Shown piece after piece: positions 44,891-57,800 of a stretch of DNA of 64,000 nucleotides. Numbering within the stretch: the stretch's first letter is position 1; the number at the start of each line of letters is the position of its first letter. The translations under genes and the position numbers were made by a program. Source of the DNA: Schistosoma mansoni (Eukaryota; Platyhelminthes; Trematoda; Strigeidida; Schistosomatidae); the NCBI RefSeq assembly GCF_000237925.1, contig NC_031500.1:12115753-12179752 (forward strand). Reading direction: 5' to 3'. Below the pieces are notes generated by a model. That model was given only the letters and a program-made list of their open reading frames with translations, was not told the DNA's origin and searched no databases.

Positions 44891-45000
44891 ATGTGGCAAT
44901 TGTAGTATGTGTTATAGATATTGCTTTCCCACATTTTGAGCGTCAAGGAATTGTAAACTGAAGATACGAATCAACGATGTGGAAATGATTTTCTTTCTCA

Positions 45001-45145
45001 TCCTGGATTCCACTGCTAGCCACTACTCATCTTTGCCTAGTATGCTTGTGAATTTAGGCTATATCTAGACGATACGCACAGCATGCACATATGCCAATTA
45101 GGGACCTACTAGTTGCAGTCCTAAAACGTCAATGGGAAGATTCAA
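45001..45145 (+). mobile_element. SM-alpha 3' fragment
   Basis: Begins at cctggattccactgc, at or within two bases of the hammerhead cleavage site, and runs to ggaagattcaaacaaac. A short CTTA run follows. No ribozyme core or tRNA-like head. Confidence 0.65.
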
Positions 45146-45214
45146 ACAAACTTACTTACTTATGTTTATTTCTTGTACATATAATTGATATATACATTAT
45201 CAACTACTGGTTAT

Positions 45215-45490
45215 AAATACACGAAAACATCAATCGACTTCAACAAGCCACATCCGTTCAACATCACTGAGAGAAATGTGGTTTGTGAGGTGCTCAAATC
45301 GTATCACGATTCGTGCATCCAACTAGACGAGTCAGTCAGCTGTCATCAACTCAAACCACACATGTTATCACCTGATATCAACTATAAACGACAAAACACG
45401 TCACTCCACATAACTGCCAATATCACACATTACACAATCTTAATTACAAGACGGCTAAATCTGAATAAAATTTCATGCAACTATCATTAT
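45215..45490 (+). other. Cysteine-bearing module, copy B
   Basis: Open through TSIDFNKPHPFNITERNVVC, EVLKSYHDSCIQLDESVSC, HQLKPHMLSPDINYKRQ and beyond. The DNA downstream also matches copy C to about 45490. No start, signal peptide or clear splice sites. Confidence 0.5.
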
Positions 45491-45499
45491 TAATAATAA

Positions 45500-46185
45500 T
45501 ATATATATTCTGATAATAATAAATACAGAATTCATACTAGTTTACAGACATGATCAATTTGATATAAATAGCAACAATAGATGTAGAGAACAAACCATGT
45601 GTTATAAGATTTTTTTAAGTTCGCTAGTTCAGTCATTGTTAAGTAGTTTGTTTCTGACATGTATCATGGCAACCCCATGCATTAGCAAGGAACTATTAAT
45701 TTTTTCTTAAAAGGATAGCTTGATGATTTATGAACGGTGTTATTTAAGGTTATTTCCTGTGCCAGAACTAATTATCGATAATTATCTACAATTAGAGAAA
45801 GTAAAATTAAAACAGAGAGCACAACAACAAAGCAATGATTGCCTAATTATGTCGGTCAGGTTTACCATTGTTCATGGTACATATTATTCAGATAAGTTAA
45901 GGTTACTAGGGACAGTGTTAACGTAAAGTGACAGCAGGCAAGAGGTTAAAGATTTGAAATTCCTATAATCTCACTTGTGGAGTAAGATACAATTAAAGGC
46001 TCTAGAGCATTTGATGCATTCTCAGAGTAGCAGTATGCATCAATGCAGCGAACAAATAATGGGTGTGATTTTATCGTACGGATAGATTGGTAAATTATTT
46101 CAGAGTCTAAAAAATCTATTGGATAAGTAATTCATATAAAGATAAGATCTAGAGTACTTTTGTTTCTCCAGTGACAAGCAGTTAC
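45500..46185. other. No gene recognised
   Basis: AT-rich spacer; a 68-codon frame at 45720-45926 has no motif. Confidence 0.45.
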
Positions 46186-46189
46186 AAAT

Positions 46190-48560
46190 GTCTTAATGAA
46201 ACGTTTCTGCATATTGAATCGCTTGGTTGGATGTAAAGGATAGCTTATTAAGTATTTTGAAGAAGAAGATAAGATTTAGTTTGAGTCTCCTCTTCCATAA
46301 AGGGTCGAGCCCAAGTTTATTACATCTAGATTTATAAGTCAGGGTACAGTCAGTTCCAAGAGTACGAAGTGTAAATCGTCTCTGTACTGATTCCAGCCTT
46401 AATTTATCTTTTATGTGCGTACTACTAAGAATGAACGTGCAGTATTCAAGGAGTGGTCGAACGCAAACTTTGTACATTAAAATACGTTATTCATTGTTAA
46501 AAATGTTTCGCGTTATGTAACCTATAAGGCGTTGAGACTTGCAAGTCTGTATCAATATCAAGTCGTAGGAGTACCTAAGTTCTAATTCTACTACTGTATG
46601 CAACCTAGATAACAATTCACCATCTATGGTAAGATCTAAGTTGAATGATGTATCACCGAAGCATAGCCATCCACATTCAGCTGTATTAAGCTCCAGATGC
46701 TATTTTTGCACCACTGTGCTACCTTGTTAAGCTCTGTGCTGATGCGATTTTGAATATTGTTCAGCTCATGTGGATAAAATGAGTCAACTGCTTTAGGATC
46801 ATCTACATACAGACGAGGTTTACCCACACAAAAACACTCACAAATATCATTGATAAACACTAAAAAGAGCATAGGGCCTAAAACACTACCTTGTATAACA
46901 CCACTTCTAACAGGAACAGCGTTCGACAATGAAGAGTTAAATTTATCTATTTGATGTCGGTTATTGAGGATGGAATCAAACCAACAAAGCAACGGGATTT
47001 AACCCCATAAGATGCAAGTTTACATATGAGAAGTTGGTGGTTGGCCATGTCCAAGGCTTTAGAAATGTCCAGGTTTAGCACTAACACCAGATATTCTTGG
47101 CTAAGAAGAGAATAGACTAAATTAAAGAAGTCAAAGCGACATGTCATACAAGATCAATTTTTAAGAAATACATGTTACGTATCATTGATACATTTTTCAG
47201 TCAGTAAATAGTTGGATAGTTTGTCACTAATAATTTTTTTCATAATCCTAGAGATAACTGGAGTAATATTTATCGGCCGATAGTTGTTCGTGTCAGTCTT
47301 ATCTCCAGATTTGTAACGTGGTATGATGTACGCGGTTTTCCAACAGTCAGGGTAAGAACCTGATTCCATAGAGAAATTAAACAGCTTAAGGAGAAGAAGT
47401 GGAATATCTGGACCACCACACTTGTAGATAAATGATGAAATCCCGTCTGCTCCTTGATCTCTCGAAGCCTTAGGGGTATTTAAAGCCTCACTAATTTTCA
47501 AGCATGTTAAGGAGATAGATTTTATTCAGTTACTAGTCACACAAATAACTCTTGAAACAGCTCAATTTATGGATTATTTGCCATTTGCAAAATTACCACT
47601 GAAAAGGTCTACTATAGTTTAAGAGTTGTATATAAAACTGTTATTACGCAAGATGCATAGTGCATCAACCTTTTAAGTTGATTTAGCGTATTTATCGAAA
47701 AAGAGAATTAAGTTTTGCACTTTTGAGCTAGTGTTAAGTGCTAATAGCTCTTCATTAATGGCTCTCAATCTATGTTTCTCTTTAATTTGGTTAAAAATTG
47801 TTGTTATTTGTGCAACTGCCGTGAAGTCGTTTGACTTATAATAACGTTTCTCTAGGCGTCTTAGTTTATTACGATAATTAGCTGGTATATATAATTCGTA
47901 AGGTTTACTAAACCTGTACGTTTTAAATGGTGCATAGGAATCTATACAAGAGTTAACAACCAAATAGAATATGTTGATGGCTTCTATGAGACTACTACAT
48001 GTGAATAATTCATCCCAGTCTGAGAGTTTAAACAGTGAGTGCAAGAGGTCCCAGTCAGCATGCTTATAGTCTCTATATTGGAAGTTTTTAATTGGTCGGT
48101 TAAAGGAGGAATAGATGGAGAGAGCATAAGCTACTATCTTAAGGTCACTGCTTTCAAATTCGTTGTATACTTGTACAGATAGTGGAATGATATCTCTACT
48201 AAATATTAGATCAAGTATATTATCACCCCTTGTTGGGGTACGAACCCACTGTGACCAGCAGTGCATGTTAAGGATTGCCGAAAAGTAATCATTACTTGAA
48301 TGACAATTACCGATACTTCAGTCAATCACAGAACAATAGAAATCGCCAGTGATAACCTCAGCACTGAAGTTTAGAGCGGATGCATGTATAAATGCACTGA
48401 TAAAAAGATCATTCACATTATCCAAACTATCAGGAGTTCTGTACATACATCATAAGAGAAGATTATGATCCAGTGTGTTGATTGATATCCAGACCGATTC
48501 TGGTAAACTATTCAAGACACTGTCTTCAAAATCGTTACTTGTTAGGGTATCCAAGGCAAA
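46190..48560 (-). mobile_element. CR1/Jockey-like non-LTR element, second subfamily
   Basis: Minus strand in order: endonuclease C-terminal end (GDNILDLIFS, near 48220), pre-RT region (YRNKLRRLEKRYYKSND), RT with DQGADGISSFIYK, YIIPRYKSGDKTDTNNYRPI, LDISKALDMANHQLL (motif A), VRSGVIQGSVLGPMLFLVF (motif B), LYVDDPKA (catalytic box) and the end VRPLLEYCT. Frameshifts separate about five open pieces. It differs clearly from the CR1-like family at 9.8-17.6 kb. It lies between module copies B and C. Confidence 0.82.
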
Positions 48561-48587
48561 TATCAGTCAACCATATGTGTTTTGTCA

Positions 48588-49035
48588 CGAAGCATGAGTC
48601 AACATCGAATTTCGATGCCACATCTCATCGGGAACTTGTATCCTGTGAAACGAACATTAGTAAATGGGAGTTGAATCTAATTCATTCCCTAAAATATCAT
48701 ATACATGGGGAAAATCTCATGTTCCACATGCCATCGTGTTGATCGATTTCACTGTCCATTCATCCACAGAAACATCAATCGACTTAAACAAGCCACATCC
48801 GTTCAACATCACTGAGAGAAATGTGGTTTGTGAGGTGTCCAAATCGTATCACGATTCGTGCATCCAACTAGACGAATCAGTCAGCTGTCATCAACTCAAA
48901 CCACACATGCTATCACTTGATATCGACTAAAAACGACAAAACACGTCACTCCACATAACTGCCAATATCACACATTACACAATCTTAATTACAAGATAGC
49001 AAAATCTGATTAAAATTCCATGCAACTATCAGACA
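48588..49035 (+). other. Cysteine-bearing module, copy C (longest)
   Basis: Two overlapping frames: HMCFVTKHESTSNFDATSH, then LVSCETNISKWELN up to FHMPS, and after a frameshift near 48735 VLIDFTVHSSTETSIDLNK, PHPFNITERNVVCEVSKS, CIQLDESVSCHQLKPHML. Conserved Cys are seen in all copies. It lies 0.4-0.8 kb upstream of VAL-B in the same orientation. No known family is recognised; it could be an exon of an unannotated secreted protein or part of a repeat. Confidence 0.5.
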
Positions 49036-49327
49036 ATATTGTGTTTTGTCACGAAGCATGAGTCACTCGTGAATCATAATCCCACAAACTGATAATCATT
49101 CCCACTTTAATGTAGAAACCCTATGAGTAAACTTCAATCAAGATTTTCTCAATACCATCGTCTTGTGTAGACACCTCCCTTTAGCCTACTGATTCATACC
49201 TGATTACACGATGATTAATATTCTACACAATTATAATCCCACATTCATAAGACAAATTGACACTTATGAGTGTTTAGTTTAGTCTAGTCACCATGACTTA
49301 TTTTGATTAACCAGATCTCACTGTGTG

Positions 49328-49336
49328 TATATATAT
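49328..49336 (+). promoter_or_regulatory. TATA box of VAL-B
   Basis: tatatatat 63-71 bp before the ATG, at a spacing like that in VAL-A and VAL-C. Confidence 0.6.
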
Positions 49337-49398
49337 GTTAGAGTAAACAAGTGATTGTTCGTAAATCAGATAAGCTGTGAAATTCTGGTCACATCGAA

Positions 49399-52124
49399 AT
49401 GTCTTCCAATTCCAATTTTTCATCAGTCGTGTTGTTGCTGTGTTTACTTGTGTGTTGCTGTGTTCATGCGAAATTGGATGATGCGATGAGAAATGAGTTG
49501 TTAACTCTTCACAACGAAGCAAGACAAGCTGTTCGAAATGGTCAGCTATTCGGACAACCGATAGCAGTCTCCATCAAACCACTGGTGAGTAGAATGATTG
49601 TTTATCTTGAGTGTTCTGAGTAATTATGTTTTGATTGATACAAATTGATTTCAGTGTGCGTTTCAACTAGTCTCACTGTGAACAGAGATCAAAGATGAAA
49701 GAGCTAGAGAGAGAGAGAGGGAGGGGGAGAGAGAAGGTGGTTGATCATGGTTGACTACAGGTATTATTCTCTTGACAACTGAAATGAAGTTGTCGGTGTA
49801 ATGTGTTGCACAGTAGATAACTCACTGATCGAAATCATTGTATGATTGTAGACAGTGTTCTTAGCTGTGTATTTGTTTGTGTTTGAGTGAATGTGGTTAG
49901 TGATATGTAGGTTGGAGAGAATGGTGCGTGATAGACAAAGGAACTTCGTTCACATGGTTCACATGAACTCATAACACACAAACAATTTGTTACAGTTTCT
50001 GACTGACTAGTTGACAAAACGAAAATCTCCTAATTATGTCACGTCAAGGTGACGGCACTGATGACAACGAGTCACATTTCATACTACTTCATTCGTCTCA
50101 TCGATTTTACGTAAATAAAGCAATGATAACATCATCAATTGACTGAATAACCGATTGATTTGCTCATTAATTGACCAAATGTTTACAGAAATGGAATGTG
50201 GAATTGGAAAGGAAAGCACAAATTCTGTCTGATCAATGTCGTGTTGGACATGATACAAATGCTGATCGTCAAATACCGGAATTCCAATATGTTGGACAGA
50301 ATTGGGCCGGAGCGACAGACATCAAAACGTAAGTGTCATATGCATTGTGTTAAATATATGAATGTGTTCAACTCATAAACTTGTAAGCATGTGTTCTGCA
50401 TTCAAAGAAGTGTTATATCGATCTAATCGACATACATCAGTGATATAGGTGGTGTGTTGAGATAATCTGAATTTCGCATCCAGATATTCACATGCTTGTC
50501 GAAAATGTACCCACATCTGAGTGCAACAGGGAAACGGTGCATAGACAAATATCTCATATACCATGATTTACTAAATCAAATATCCACAATCGATGGGCAT
50601 CATCATCATCACAGTCAATCAGTGTGTGGTAACCACATGATATTCATCGACGTGCACACCTGTGTAGTGAGATCCTTCTTCTTCTTCTTCACATTTAAAT
50701 ATGTGATAATATTCTTGTAATTGACTGCTCATTTTTCCTAATGTTTCGATTGTTTGCTATTGTTTGTTCATTTCTATCAAGCGGATTTCAATTATGGTTG
50801 GACGAATACAAGAATTATGACTTCTACACGAGAACCTGTCGTATGGGTCAGTGTGGTCATTATACTCAGGTAAGCATTAACACAACAACAAAGCATTCTT
50901 GTTGAAGTAACTACTTCAGACAAAGTCGTATAGACACTGGTTAGTAGTGATATTGTGGTCGTTTCATGAATCAGTCTGACATAGCTACGTGTAGTATCCA
51001 ACTATCCGTTGTCACATCCACACAAATTGTAAATGTTGCAGTTTTCGTTAGCACGCTTCTTGTCTGTGTTAGAAAGACGATTTACACTCTGTCCAACAAA
51101 CCAGTTCTTTCTCATCGTTGTGATCTTTGACTGTTGATTTATGTGAACGAGTTATGTGACTGTGTTCTCTTCCAACACACTACTCACTAGCTGACTGTCC
51201 TTTTGTTCATTGCAGCTTGTTTGGGAAGACACTACGGATGTTGGATGTGGTGTTACGGACTGTCCGAATTTCCCATACGGACTAAGTATTGTGTGTAACT
51301 ATGGTCCTGGGTAAGTCATAATCAAGATCATTTCTATTTGCTTGACTGATTTGTGACCTGTCATTCCCTGTATGATTACATTCTGATCGGATGTTGTTTG
51401 TAGTGGAGTTCGATTTGGATGTTGTTTACCAATATTGCTCATACACTCTACATCTATTTGTCTACTCAAACTCTCGTTGCTATCTAAACAAATATTTGTT
51501 ATCTTGTAAATTATTGCCTAGCATCTTTGATTCCGTGACAACAACTGCCTATTTTTGTAAACCAACGTAAATCATTCAGTTGGTATTGTTTGTTTGAAAC
51601 CTCCCTATTATGATTAGGACTGTAGTTGGTCAGTCTCTCAAATCATATTTCATCTGTTGTAGTTACGTTTGTCATGTAACTGAATGGTAACGTAATCGAC
51701 GATGAATCAGTGGTCATTAACAAATTACTCATTGTTGAACGAACTCAACTCTTGGGAATACGAATTTCACCATATTTTACAATCAATTGAATTCATATGA
51801 ATATGAGAATGGATTTTCCATTACTCATATTTCACAGTGTTTGACATGATGATGAATATCTCCTTTCAAATTTCTACGTATAATCTGCCTACTGATATCT
51901 ACAAGTAGTTTCATGAATATCATCAACAATTGTTGATGATTTTGATTGTAACCAGTGTGAATATGTGTGGATGTTTCAACTTTAATCACAATAATAATAA
52001 ATCAACATGAGAAAATCACTGATGAACTAAGTCTCATCGTGTCAATTCACTTACTCAAGTCTCATTTCTCTTACCTGATTTCAGAGGCAATTACCCTGGA
52101 CGCCCACTGTACAGAACAACATGA
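49399..52124 (+). CDS. VAL-B: venom-allergen-like (CAP/SCP-TAPS) protein
   Basis: Exons 49399-49584, 50189-50328, 50782-50869, 51216-51310 and 52085-52124, all GT-AG, 182 residues. Signal peptide with core VVLLLCLLVCCCVHA, cleavage expected before KLDD. The CAP domain starts MRNELLTLHNEARQ; exon 2 has SDQCRVGHDTNAD and FQYVGQNWAG; exon 3 FQLWLDEYKNYDFYTRTC, then CGHYTQ; exon 4 LVWEDTTDVGCGVTDCPNF; the end is VCNYGPGGNYPGRPLY. The CAP1 (GHYTQLVW) and CAP2 (CNYGPGGNYPG) signatures are intact, so this is the most canonical of the three. Exon 5 lies inside the right inverted-repeat arm. Intron 1 has a GA-rich run (about 49708-49737). Predicted secreted; host-interaction role inferred from the family. 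Confidence 0.88.
51586..51645 (-). mobile_element. SM-alpha tail fragment
   Basis: Minus-oriented tail (tattgtttgtttgaaacc and tggtcagtctct), in VAL-B intron 4. Confidence 0.5.
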
Positions 52125-53885
52125 AGAATTGTTGTGTACCGAAATCAATCATTATTGCAATTGTCTTTTTTGCATTTCATATATCGTATCACTCCTGTAC
52201 ACCGGTGAAAATCGTCCAATTCGTATGTTTGTTTTCAATTGAAGTTATCTTTTCAAAATAACAATCCTTTGAATATCAGACTAATTCTTGATGTCTTTTG
52301 ATTTCCACGTTTTGTTACTGTGTGACCGGAGTGTCCGTTGACCAATGTCTTATTGCCAGTAATTATTTCATTGCAAGTTGTGTGTCTGCTTACTACCGAC
52401 ATTCATTTCTGTCGAAAAATTAGTCAGTGACATAGCTTGCTTTCACATGCATAAGCTTTACTCCTGTATACTGTAATTCTGGTGTAAGCTACCTTCTGTA
52501 TCACCACAAATGGATGAATTTATAAAGTACATGTAAATGAAATAAATTCACTTCACTTTCCAATTTTCATTTGTTTGAACGGAAAAGTGATCAATTTCAT
52601 GTGTTTCAGGTGCCACCCAGTGACCAATCAATTGAAAATACATCTGATCCCTAAAGGAGGTCAGTCACGGCTCGGATAACTCAGTGGTAAACTCTCTGAT
52701 TGTGAAACATGGTGATATGGGATCGAATCAGTCAGGTAGCCTCAGTCCCCTCAAGATTACAGGTAGACCTTACTGACGAGTGCTAAGTAGCACAAAACCT
52801 AGGTCCAAGAACTCCTGTCGACCACCTACAACTACCATCCCATCTCAACATAGTGCACGCAATGTCGATTCACCTAGACTAGTGGTCACATTGCAACGTG
52901 GTCGATAGAATTCGATCTGCACCAAGAACGAACTGACACACATGACATTGACCACTATCCAGTGATCAATCAATTGTATAAACATGGAGTATTTGCTAGT
53001 TACCATTAGGTGGAATAATCCGAGGTTTGTCTCAACACCACTCATTATATTGAAAGTAGGAGTGCGGAAACATGAAGTCAAATGTCGAGTTTCATGACAA
53101 GGTGATATCGAATGTATAAATGTTGAGAGCAATAAGATAATTGAAGGACTACTTTCTTTCCACTTCGAAATCCTGTTTCTTCACATTCGACCCCACAAAT
53201 AGACGTAACTCAGTTTTACCATGGTATTTTCAAATATCGGTAGTTGATATTTCTGTCATGTCGGAAGTCAGTATGTTTGAATTCTTAGTACACAGAGAGT
53301 TTATCTTACAGTTGTGTTGTGTAACAGCTTCCCTGATCTGTCGTTAGTAATGAAAACATTTCTTGTCAGTCATTATGTGTGCTTCTTAGTAGAAGCAGCA
53401 TAACTCAAAGACTATCTATGTCTTGTATATACTTCTATCTCTTTTCCATTCAATGCATTATTAAATAAACGACACTCGATAATCAATACGACAATACTCT
53501 ACGCTTCATACACTAACAATAGACTAGATAATACATTTTGGCATATCACACTACGATACTAGGTTCGAGATAATTGGCCAGCAGTCTAGATCACTGTTGA
53601 CATAGACGAACCAGATAATAGAGACAGTGGTTTATTCACACACAGTGAACACAGAGTGGTAATCAACGAATAACAGAAAGGAATTCACAATGTTTCATTG
53701 TGCATAATACGTTTAGGAATGCTGATTATCTATCTTCGTCTTAGTTAATCAAATCATATCAGTTTCATATGTTGACCTAAATAATTGATATTTTTGTGAA
53801 ACAAATTTGTGGCCATTTCACGACACAGTTTACTGTAATCTAACATCGAGTGAAGTAGATAACAACTTCTGTGTATTGTTTTGAC
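51879..53885 (+). repeat. Right arm of the 2-kb VAL inverted repeat
   Basis: Mirror of 42402-44403. It includes VAL-B exon 5, its 3' flank and a SINE. Inner end cgtataatctgcc. The outer end (about 53885) switches to unique sequence, where the left arm switches to an RTE relic. Confidence 0.88.
52660..52855 (+). mobile_element. tRNA-headed SINE with decayed hammerhead (right arm copy)
   Basis: Head ctcggataactcagtgg, B-box-like gatatgggatcgaatc, then tactgacgagtgctaagtag and cacaaaacc: a good stem II (gtgc/gcac), but the invariant GAAA reads AAAA. Mirrored in the left arm. Confidence 0.62.
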
Positions 53886-53889
53886 TGAA

Positions 53890-54800
53890 CTTTTGTTTAT
53901 TATCGGTGTCTGTTTTATATAGTTTATGGCTTGAACAAGCACTAGTGCAGGAGTGTCAGTAGATTTTGGAGGGACAAAATCATCATCATTTCAATGCGTT
54001 GAAAGTATTTGCAGAAATCGACTTGATCAACGGTTATGTAAATACCTGCTTGTTACAGTAGAGTTAATGGTATGTCATATAGTAGTCGATCGTGAAAGTG
54101 ATGAGAGCAATTACAACTTGCAAATTCGGTATATAAAAATTTAGGGTACAGTCGTAGGACAAGATTATTCCTTTTAGTATGTCCAATCTAGGGAGTGCTC
54201 ATATCAAGGTTGTGATGAGCATTTTGTACGTCAGATGGCAATACTAATCAGGATTCTGTTCGATGACTTTGTCAGGTGACACTGGTCAGTGCTCATAAGC
54301 CGTAAAATTTACTTAGCCTATCAGTAGTGAATAATGAAGCAGATGTCAATCATCTCAAAATCATTCCACAACGAAATCAGTTTACACATGAATGTATACT
54401 TTCGTAACCATATCCTCTTATTATTTTGCATACAAACATCCACTTCTTAATCCACGCGTCGTTTTCATGGATTCATGAAACAGTACTCGCATCCAATAAC
54501 AAGACAAATTTACAAACGTTTCAACAAAACGTTCACTGCTGTACATGTTTCATAAGCAAAGAAATGATTAATCAGTAGAGAAATATTTATCTTAACTAGT
54601 GACGGATGTGTAGATGCACTCCAAAGTTGATAAATGACGCAGTCAACAAATAGACCATAATAGCTCACACACAAACAACTGCGAAAATAGAAGACATTAA
54701 GAGCATCGAGAAAATTGGATACATTTAACCAAAATACCGAAAGTTGATATCCCAACAAACATTCACGTTCCAAAGTGGTTTGGAATACCGATTCTTCTCC
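53890..54800. other. No gene recognised
   Basis: Spacer between the inverted repeat and the VAL-C last exon. The part 54270-54545 resembles 61245-61415 downstream of the decayed VAL copy. Confidence 0.45.
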
Positions 54801-54810
54801 ATGTGATCCT

Positions 54811-57800
54811 TCATGCAGTTCTATACGGCTTCACTCCAAGTATATTGCCTCTGAAATAGGTTAAGCAAAATGGTGAGTTAGTAAGTCGATCTACATGAAT
54901 GATTTGGTCTTATCGTTAAGATTAAAAAATGTTTGTACATCCAGACTTACATCATCCGAACCAACTTTCGCGGACAATATTCGTAAACATGCATGTGTAT
55001 ATGACTGTTCAGATTACACAATGAGATTTGAATGAAGACATACTCACCATGTGAAAGAATGAACTATTAAAACCTTGGAAAATTCCTTTCGATATTCACG
55101 TGACCTAATGTGTTTTCCATATTCAGTGTAATTTCTATACACAAGATTAAAAATTTGTTCAATCAATTAACAATCTGGTTCATGACTGGTGTTCACTCCC
55201 TGCTCGAACACTTGTAAATCAGATGGGAAACGTCAACTTTAACTTTATTATTGTTACAACTAAACTTTATTCATTCAGTGGTGATCCATGATGATCGTTA
55301 AAAAAATCTTGTATTTTTGTGACAGGATTTGAAGCGTGATGATAATAAATAATGGTCCATGTAACTACGAGCATAAGTTGGTGAAGAGAAAGAAATGGTC
55401 AGTCGTTGATAAGTTATCTGTTATCGAACAAATATATGTATAGTAAGCAAAGATGGATAGTGGCTAGCAGTGGAATCCAGGATGCGCGTTCCGCCCTATT
55501 TGGAGCTCGTCAGCTGGATGTACCTGCATTTCAGAGTTGATGTCCACTCTGGGAATCGAACCCATCACCTTTCGCTTCAAACATCATCGAGTTATCCACT
55601 CGGCCACTGAGTCCTGATAGCCACTTGCTTGTTCGATGGAGTGAAGTTTAAATTCATTTAGTATTGTTTGTTTGAGTCTTCCCATTGATGTTAAGGACTG
55701 CAACTGGTCAGTCTCTAATTGGCATATGTGAGTCCTAAATAAGACGGAATGTGCGTCCTGAATTCCACTGCTAGCCACTATCCATCTTTGCTCACAATGC
55801 TTGTGAATTAAGGCTATATCGAAACAATACGCACAGCATGCACATATTCTAATTAGAGACTGATCAGTTGCAGTCCTAACACATCGATGGGAAGATTCAA
55901 ACAAACAATACTTATTGAATTTAAATATATGTATATATTCATTGTTAAGATAATCACAGAATGCATGCTTGTAGAGTGGATGTTAAAAGGCTTTGAAATC
56001 AACTGCAATTGCACAGTAATCAGAACATATTTCTTCCACATTGAAGTTGTATTTTTCAATAAATCTTATATTCAACATAACGGAATAAAAATCACTCAGG
56101 CAAATCAAATTTATTATGACGTTCACTCACCCAGGACCGTAATTGCATATGACATTTAGATTAGGCAGCATATTTTTACATTCTGTAACACCACATCCAA
56201 AATCGGTAGTATTTTCCCAAATAAGCTGATAAGAGAATATTTGGAGGTATAATAAGAAAACGAGATTTATGTGAGCACGATTCAATGTCAACTAAACGTT
56301 GATACTTTCTCTTCAGAAACTGATCAACGTCTGTATCACACTAACAGTTTGCATGATAATAAATTGATTGCATATCTCCTGATATCCACTCGAAGAAGTA
56401 GTGCATCACGGCAAACATTAAGATTTATCATACAGGACTTGTCAATTTGATCTTAATTGTAGACAATAATGTTCAAAATGAAGACGAATTCGAAGTAGTC
56501 AGGATTGATTAGTATACGTTTATCACTAATAGGCAAGACAATTGCGATGAAAAACTATCTACACCTCAATATTGCATTACAAACGAACATTCTCATTTCA
56601 TTATGTCAACATGATGAAATGAAGTGATTGTGAATGTCCAAATTCAACTGTTTGGTTTGTTTTTTCTGTCTTTCACATAAACTGACTATATGGTGGCATA
56701 AACATTCAGTAAGGAGCCATTATTCGGAAGTATCATTACATTCACACGAGTCATCAAAATTGATCAATCTTCATATACAAGAAATATGAATCATCTGCAT
56801 ATATATAAAATCAACAACCAACGCGATTATCAAAGCATGTACCAAGTATTGCTGACACTTAACAATGAAGTAGGACAACTGTTATACCACTTAAAAGTCA
56901 ATTTGAATACCTGAAATAGACAAATGCAGTAAAGAGCTTTCCGGTCAGTCACCAATTACTTTGAAGATATGTGAAATTCACAGACCGAATATACACTATG
57001 ATTCGAGTGAAATCTCACCTGTTTATCATTCACTTAATTCTTATGAAAAAGAGCACAGAGAAAAAGACATTCCATCAACAAAATGTTGATCATTCAGATA
57101 CCTCAACATGAATAGTGTGTACCGAGCCTAGGGTTCTTCAAATTTCCATTCATTTGACAACGAATATTCGGATACCACGAGCAACCATTGTTGATCTGCT
57201 TTATTGCACTGCCAAAATATCATCAGTCGGTGTTAATGACTTACAGAGAATTGCATATTGCAATGAAAATAATTATTGTCGTTTCAATGCTTACCTGAGT
57301 ATAATGCGTACACTGATTATTGATACAAGTGTTTGTGTTGTAGTTATAATTCTGGGATTCATCGAACCACATTTTAAATCCACTTCATATAAATGAACAA
57401 ATAAAAGACGATGCATATACGAATTCGAAAATTTGAAAAAAGTTGACAGTTAATTACAAGAAGTATAATCTCACTTGTCAGTTTTTGAATTTTCTGAATA
57501 TACTAAATGAACCACATATTTCGATAGTCATGGGGCACTTGCACTAGAAATACGTAAGATTATCTGTTGTTCTCTATTTTCTTAGAGAAATGTGTCTACA
57601 TCCTGATATACGATCGTCTTATCACCCCCCCACTTACGTGACCTATTACATTCGGCAAAGTCTCATTAGGTTGTAGCCTTATCGAACTCTATGAACTCTG
57701 CGTTAAGATGCGATTTTGATCAGTGTTTTATAATAGTCACTTCAAGTCATTTCTCTATTGTTTCTGTTCCATCCTAATTCATATCACAGCCTCAATTAGA

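Noticed and set aside
51967-52242. 91-codon frame, duplicated at 44041-44316
   Set aside because: It crosses VAL exon 5 in a different frame. Its duplication simply reflects the inverted repeat.
52845-53132. 95-codon frame duplicated at 43151-43438
   Set aside because: Identical copies exist only because of the inverted repeat; no motif, and no independent conservation.
57115-57396. 93-codon plus-strand frame
   Set aside because: Antisense shadow of VAL-C exon 3, which has matching splice sites and homology on the minus strand.
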